Assembly: GCA_002897115.2 (NCBI GenBank)
Contig: BCIH01000006.1
Location: 762,160-826,159 of the forward strand
DNA length: 64,000 nucleotides
Direction: 5' to 3'
From: Prototheca cutis
Taxonomy: Eukaryota; Chlorophyta; Trebouxiophyceae; Chlorellales; Chlorellaceae
A program made the position numbers and the translations under genes. The notes under the pieces are model-generated. The model made no database searches, was not told the origin of the DNA, and was given only the letters and a program-made list of their open reading frames with translations. Below are positions 57,642 to 64,000 of this stretch, piece by piece; within the stretch, counting starts at the first letter, position 1; every line of letters starts with the position of its first letter.

Positions 57642-60600
57642 ATGGCAACGGACACAAAGGACGGGACGGGCGCAAGCGCCGCTGCGACAGACGAGCACAG
57701 CACAGAGGGAAAGCCCAGCACCACAGGCTCTGCCGGCTGCAGCGCTAAAGACGTTGCCAAGGGCGGCGAGAAGCAGGCCAAGGAGACGACCAAGTCCGTC
57801 TCTTATTTTCAACTCTATCGGTGCGTACCCGAGCCAGCAATTGGCTGGTCGCTGCCATGCGTGCAACGCCACCCTCGAGGAATGGGTGGTGTGCTTGGCA
57901 TGGGGCCCTGCGGTTCGTCGTCATCCTTGCTCCTTCAGCGAGTGGCCCCATGCCGGCTGTGCACGGTGTCATTGCACTCATGATCCACCCCCCCCCTCGT
58001 TTCTGCAGATATGCGGATAGGCAAGACAAATTCTTTATTTTATTGGGCATCATCGGCGCCGGCCTCAACGGCGCAGGCATGCCCATCTTCTCCATCGTGT
58101 TCGGGTGCGTTGCTTTCTTTCTCTGTTGGGGGGCATGTCGACTGCATGATGGCCGCATGCGCCGGGTGGAGCGGAAGCGATGGGCTGCCTGGACATGGAC
58201 TCGTGTCTGTTTTTATTTGCGTTCAAGGGGTCGATGGCCACCGTAGGAGGGGCATGGAGTGAGCGCCGGTGGGCGACTGATGCACACACTCCACCAAGTT
58301 GAACCATCCAACCTCCGCTCTCCCCAGAAATCTCATCAACGGATTTGGGCTCAATATATTTGACCCCGATGTCCTCAAGAACGATGTGAACAAGTGAGGT
58401 CCCGTGGCGTGGGGGGATGGATTGGTCGCCGGGGGTGGACCCACACTGTGATGACTCTGGGTTCTGAAGGAGTGGGAAGGAAGGAGTGGGGTTGCACGCT
58501 GGACACCCCGGCCATCCCTCCTGTAGACGACATTCCGACCAACGACAATCCCTGGCACTCCAAAGAACAACCTAAACCCTACCCGCCCCTTTGCCCCCCC
58601 CCAAAAAACCTGTGCAGCATTGTGCCTCAGTTTATCTACATCGGGATTGCATGCTGGATCGGGGCGACGGCTCAAATGTTTTTCTGGACGTACACCTCGG
58701 TGCGCCAGACGAACCGCATCCGGCACCGCTACCTGACCTCTGTGCTGCGGCAGGAGACTGGGTTTTTCGAGTCGGAGTCGGACCCGGGCAAGCTGATGCA
58801 GGGCCTGAACGAGGACTGCATGACCATCCAGAGCGCCATCGGCGACCGCATGGGCCGGACGCTGTTCAACCTGTTCACGGCCATCATCGGCATCATCGTC
58901 GCCTTTACCCGCGGGTGGGACATGACCCTGGTCATGCTGGCCGTCACCCCGCTCCTCGTCATCGCCGGATGGGCCATCGCCACGCTGCTGGCCAGGCTCA
59001 CCACCCGCATGAACAACGCCTACGGAAGTGCGTTTCTGTTTTGGATTTTGACAAAAGGGGATTTCTAATTGTGGTGTATCTTTTTGGCGTACGTTGGGCA
59101 CCAGCTGACTGTCAGATGGGTGTCGTGCTCCTACCATGTCCTCACCGTGCACGCACTGTCGTCACCACCTCTTTTCGACGGAACCATCCGGTCATCCTCC
59201 AACAATGCAGGCGCCAACAGTCAGGCCACGCAGGCGCTGGGCAACATCCGCACCGTGTACGCGTTTACGGGGGAGGAGCGGTCCCTGGCAGCCTACAATG
59301 CCGCGCTGGAAGACCCCGTGATCGTGGGCATCAAGCAGAGCGGGTATGCCGGGTTCATCGTCGGGTTTACCAACCTCGTGGCCTTTGGGACCTACTCCCT
59401 CGCGCTCTGGTACGGCTCCACGCGCATCGAGGCGGGCGACTACACGGGAGGCGAGGTGCTGAACGTCCTGTTTGCCGCGCTGATCGGAGGATTTGCTCTG
59501 GGCCAGGCCGCGCCAAACCTGCAGTACTTCCAGCAAGGAGCTGCCTCCGCCGGGCGCGTGTTTGAAATCATGAAGCGTCAACCCCTCATCGACCTCGACC
59601 ATCCCGGTGAGTGGGAGGCCCTGGGGATGGGGTTGGGTTCCTGGTGCAGGTCAGTGCAGGACAGACCGGTGCAGGTCGGTGTGGTGTGCTTGCCATGACC
59701 GTCGCTGCAACCACGACAACAAGAATATAACAAGCAGGACCAGCACCAATTCCCCATCATCACAGGCCAGGAGTTGGAGGAGGTGCGGGGGGAGCTGACG
59801 TTGGAAAAAGTGGACTTTTGCTACCCGGCGCGTCCCGACGTGCCCGTGCTGCGGGGCTTTTCGCTGGACATTCCCGCGGGCAAGACGGTGGCGCTGGTGG
59901 GCGAGTCCGGGTCGGGCAAATCGACGGTGGTGGCGCTGGCAGAGCGGTTCTATGACCCCAGCGCGGGGCGCGTGCTGCTGGACGGCGTGGACCTGCGCCA
60001 GCTGCAGCTGCGCTGGTTGCGCGCGCAGTTGAGCCTGGTGAGCCAGGAGCCTGCGTTGTTTGCGACGACCATCCGGCAAAACATCGCCTTTGGACGGCCG
60101 GGGGCCGACGACGCCGAGATTGTCGCCGCCGCACGCACAGCCAATGCCCACAACTTCATCGCCGCGCTTCCCGAGGGCTACGACACTCACGTCGGCGAGA
60201 AGGGGGTGCAGATGAGCGGCGGGCAGAAGCAGCGCATCGCTATTGCGCGTGCGATTCTTAAATCCCCCAAGGTCCTCCTCCTCGACGAAGCGACGTCGGC
60301 CCTGGACGCGCGCAGCGAGCACATCGTGCAAAAGGCCCTGGACAGGCTCATGCGCACCTGCACCACCGTCGTCGTCGCGCACCGCCTCTCCACCGTCGTC
60401 GGCGCCGACGTGATCGCGGTCGTTTCTCGAGGCGCGATCGTCGAACGGGGCAGTCACACGTCCCTGCTCCAGGCGGGCGGCGTTTACGCGACCCTGGTCA
60501 GCATGCAGCGTGCCGCCAAGCGGCCCAACGAAGGTGAAGACGAGGAGGATGAGGAAGCCGCCGACGAATTTGATGAAAACGCGGTCGTCGGTGCTGGTAC

Positions 60601-62907
60601 TGCAGTTGGTGGTGGTGGTGGTACTACCCGCGCCGACGTCGAGTTGGGTCAGAGCGGTGCCGTGGGGCGCCAGCTGTCGCATGTCTCCGTGCGGACGGTC
60701 AGCGTGGATCGCGAGTCGAGCGGCGAGCTGGTCCCCGCGGCGTACAGCGGTGCGATTGTCGGTGGCGGGCGGGGACCGTCGTTTGACGGCGTGGCGCTGC
60801 CCGGGGCGGAGCCCCCGCTGCGCGTGGCTTCGCGCAAGCGGAGTCTGCAGGGTGCGACACTGATGCGGCCGGCCGAGCCAGTGGTGGCCACAGTCGACGC
60901 GGAGAAGGTTCAGCAGGGCTGGAGCAGGATGGCGACCTGGGTGCGGCGCCTATTTGGCGCCAAGGAGGTCGACGAGAGAAACGGTGGAAAGCCAGGCAAG
61001 CAAGCCACCGAGTACGACGACGAGGAGCCGCCGCCCAAAGTTTCCATGGCCCGCCTGGCGGCGCTGAACAGGCCCGAGCTGCCGGCGCTGTTGCTCGGTC
61101 TGGTCGGTGCGGGCGCGCTGGGTTTCATGATGCCGGCGTTCAGCATCGCGTTCTCGTCCCTGATTTCGCTGTTCTACACAACCGACATGGACGAGCTGAA
61201 ATCCGGCACGCGCAAGTGGTGCCTGGTGTTCCTGGGCATCGGCGTCGGCGCGCTGATCTTCTCCTGGTTCCAGAGCTTCTTTTTTGGCGTCGTGGGGCAC
61301 CGCCTGGGCAGGCGCGTGCGAGTCCTTATGATGACGGCGCTCCTGCGTCAGGAGGTTGGCTGGTACGACCGCGACGAGAATGCCAGCGGCGTGCTGGCCT
61401 CCAAGCTCTCCACGGATGCCCTGGCCGTCAGGGGCCAGTTTGGCGACACCATGGGTCTGCTGAGCCAGAACCTGGTGACGTTTGTCGGCGGCTACGTTCT
61501 GGCCTTCACGCACGGCTGGAAGATGACGCTGGTGGTCACGTCGGTTGTACCCATCATCATGTTTGCGGCCATCTTGCAGAACAGGCACATCCTGAACGCC
61601 TCGCTCCGAGAAAACAACGCGTTTGCCAACACAAACCAAACCGCCCAGGAGGCGGTGGGAAACATCCGCACCATCGCGGCATTCTCCATGCAAGGGGAGG
61701 TCTCCGGACTCTATGGCGAGCAGCTCGTCCAGCCCACCGCCGAGTCCAAGAAACGAGGTTTCTCGGCCGGTCTGGGCTTTGGGTTTAGCCAGTTTGTCCT
61801 TTTCGGGACGTACTCGCTGGCGTTTTGGTATGCGGGCCTCCTGGTTTCACGGGGCGAGTCGACTCTGGAGGAGGTGCTCAAGGTCTTCTTTGCCATCTTC
61901 ATGGCGGCCTTTGGCATCGCCCAGGCGCAAATGTTCTTCCCGGACGTCGCCAAGGGCAGAGCCGCCACCCAGCGGGTGTTTGCGGTCGTGGATCGCAAGT
62001 CAAAGATTGACGCGTCCGACCCTAGTGGTGACAGACTGCCAGACTGCAAGGGTCACGTGCAGTTGGTGGACGTCACCTTTGCGTACCCGCTCCGCCCCGC
62101 CGTCAACGTGTTTGAGAACTTTTCGCTGGACGTGGAACCGGGCAGGACCACGGCCCTCGTAGGCGAATCGGGCTCTGGCAAGTCCACCGTCATCTCCCTC
62201 ATTGAACGCTACTATGACCCCAAATCTGGCCAGGTAATTGATTGTTTCTGACTTTGTGTGGTGGGAAAGGTGGAAGGCTAAGTTGGTCGGCTCGCTGGTC
62301 ATGCTGCCTACGGAGCATTCCATTCAATTCCAACGACGCATCCATCCAGGTGCTGCTTGATGGGCATGACGTCCGGACGTTGAATCTCAAGTGGCTCCGT
62401 TCGACGGTCGGCCTGGTGAGCCAGGAGCCCATCCTGTTTTCCATGACGGTGGCTGAAAACATTGCTTACGGTCGGCCCGACGCGAGCATGGAGGACGTGG
62501 TTGCTGCAGCGCGCGCGGCAAATGCCCATGGCTTCATCGAGAACCTGCCCGAGGGATACCACACGCGGCTTGGGGAGGGCGGCATCCAGCTCAGCGGCGG
62601 GCAGAAGCAACGTGTGGCCATTGCGAGGGCTGTGGTCAAGGACGCCCGGGTTCTACTGCTGGACGAAGCCACGTCAGCGCTGGATACCGAATCCGAGGTG
62701 CTGGTGCAACATGCGCTGGAGAAGCTCATGGCCGGCCGCACGACCATCGTCGTCGCCCACCGCCTCAGCACCATCCGTGCCGCGCACCGCATCGGTGTCG
62801 TGTACAAGGGCGTCCTGGTCGAGCAGGGCACCCACGACGAGCTCATGGCCATCCCCCAGGGTGCCTATGCCAGGCTCGTCCAACACCAGCTCACGGGCAT
62901 GACCTGA
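57642..62907 (+). CDS. Full-length ABCB (P-glycoprotein-type) ABC exporter
   Basis: Two-times (TMD-NBD) exporter of the ABCB family, expected in the plasma membrane. Exons 57642-57820, 58009-58104, 58328-58393, 58618-59027, 59211-59606, 59766-62233 and 62350-62907 (TGA), 1390 residues. TMD1 (to residue 370) includes [20 protein letters not shown] and [22 protein letters not shown]1: Walker [10 protein letters not shown] near 425, LVSQEPALF, signature MSGGQKQR near 530, [11 protein letters not shown]. An acidic and Gly-rich linker of about 170 residues separates the halves, longer than usual. NBD2: [37 protein letters not shown] and VAHRLST. All catalytic motifs are intact, so both sites should hydrolyse ATP. 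Substrates could be auxin-like compounds, lipids or xenobiotics; sequence does not decide. Exon phases are consistent throughout. Confidence 0.96.
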
Positions 62908-63747
62908 TGTGAGCGGATGGGTGAGGCTGATGGGTGGTGGGCAGTCGCCTTGCCAGGCCAATGACAACCCCCTGACGTCTTGTTTATCAAATGACCGCTG
63001 AGCCATAGACGCTCTTTCTTCTTTTTTGCTTCAACATCAACTCTGCACATCATCACCGTCGCCTCCCATGCGTGTCAAGGGGGAGAAGAGGTGCAGCTTT
63101 TGCGCCTCTGTCTTTGGACCCGCTTCCCTTGCCGGACAAGACTCCTGAAACCCATGCACGACTCGACCGAAACACGCCCGTTCCATCTTGGGCTTGTTTG
63201 CCGTTGCATGTCATGAAGCATGCGGGTGCAGACACACACTTGTAGCATCCACTGTTCTTGCGCTAGTGTACCCAGGCGCTGTTGAAAATTTGGGAAGCTA
63301 ACTGTTGCCCTCTTGGATTTTATCAATTGCCACACACATGCGGACCCGCTCCCACCATGGATGTACATCATCATAGCTCAACACTCTCTCGCAACAGAGG
63401 TGCAACTGCGATGCCAGCGCGAATGGGCCCTGTGGCCAGGACTGCATTTTTGGCAGCAGGGACAAATGCCATCGCTCCAGCAGGTGCTTGAGAGATAAAA
63501 GAAAGGGTGCCCTAAAAATCATGGCATGCAACCGCTGTTCTATCAAAAGAGAGACTCATGCGGGCGACCCTAGAGGCGCTCAGATGGGTGGACATTGGAG
63601 AAATCAACAGGCATCGCACGCAGCAGCACACACACACACACAGCACGACAAGTGACGCTGCTCAAGGGGAAAGCACGCCAAGCTGAAGCATCAAGGCCTC
63701 CTGCGAGCTTGGTTGCAACACGGGCAACCTCACAGGCACCCGACTCT
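62908..63747. other. Convergent intergenic region
   Basis: About 840 bp between the ABCB stop and the 3' end of the last gene. A short AC tract lies near 63629-63642. No gene or RNA recognised. Confidence 0.45.
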
Positions 63748-64000
63748 CTAACCCTCATGCAGAGCCTTGATGAGGGGCGGGCCCTGCTCCGCCCCCCGGT
63801 CATCCGCCTCGACATCGCTGCCGCCCTCGGATCTCTGAGTGAACGGCCCCCGCTTGAGTGTATGCAGCGACCGACTGGCAGTGTGCGGTGTGTGCCAGTT
63901 CTCTTCCCCAGAGCTGCCCCCCCCGCCTGGACTGGGCAGCTTGCTGCGGGATGCCTTGACGGGGGTCGACCAGTCGACCTCGCGCCGCAGCTTTGCCGCG
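63748..64000 (-). CDS. C-terminal end of an unidentified protein, 5'-partial
   Basis: A minus-strand frame open from the right edge of the window to a TAG at 63750-63748. It encodes about 84 residues, starting AAKLRREVDWSTPVKA and continuing Ser/Gly-rich, then HTLKRGPFTQRSEGG and an acidic end. The composition looks like a disordered tail of a larger protein whose body lies beyond the window. Function unknown. The frame could include part of an intron. Confidence 0.5.
   Translation of the reverse strand, partial: AAKLRREVDWSTPVKASRSKLPSPGGGGSSGEENWHTPHTASRSLHTLKRGPFTQRSEGGSDVEADDRGAEQGPPLIKALHEG

Overview
The window is nuclear DNA from a GC-rich, intron-rich eukaryote, most likely a trebouxiophyte (Chlorella-like) green alga. 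The support is plant-type content (an ALS3/STAR2-STAR1 ABC transporter pair, an expansin, a FAS1 domain, PEX11, a plant-type GNAT, GnT-I), short introns with GTGCGT/GTGAGT/GTACG donors and CAG acceptors, and many poly-C and (AC)n tracts. The exact taxon is inferred, not shown. No rRNA, tRNA or CRISPR array was seen. Exons were assembled by hand by matching splice sites, reading phase and conserved protein motifs; about 90 introns were placed this way and four of them look like GC-AG introns.

Layout: 0-10 kb: 3' part of RPA1 (+), ethanolamine kinase (+), a GNAT acetyltransferase (-), and a single-exon protein with four short repeats (+). 10-26 kb, almost all minus strand: N-acetylglucosaminyltransferase I (with an assembly gap in one intron), a region carrying a Fanzor/TnpB-type zinc-ribbon remnant on the plus strand, a large ABCG transporter, a FetB/ALS3-like permease with its FetA/STAR1-like ATPase only 48 bp away, and a DAO-family FAD oxidoreductase. 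26-34 kb: an Aven-like protein (+), an ENT nucleoside transporter (+), an ankyrin protein (-) and PEX11 (+). 34-46 kb: NSE4 (-), a BAP31-like ER protein (+), an expansin-FAS1 fusion (-), a secreted repeat protein (+) and a small membrane protein (-). 46-64 kb: a ZGRF1-like helicase (+), an unidentified protein (-), a TBC1D20-like Rab GAP (-), a full-length ABCB exporter (+) and the 3' end of another gene (-).

The genes do not form one pathway. Themes that recur are genome maintenance (RPA1, NSE4, ZGRF1), the secretory pathway and cell wall (GnT-I, BAP31, TBC1D20, expansin-FAS1, the secreted repeat protein) and membrane transport (ABCG, FetAB-like, ENT, ABCB). The points most worth checking are the expansin-FAS1 fusion, the closely spaced FetA/FetB pair, the Fanzor-type fragment, an RPA1 that has lost most of its zinc ligands, and the GC-AG introns.
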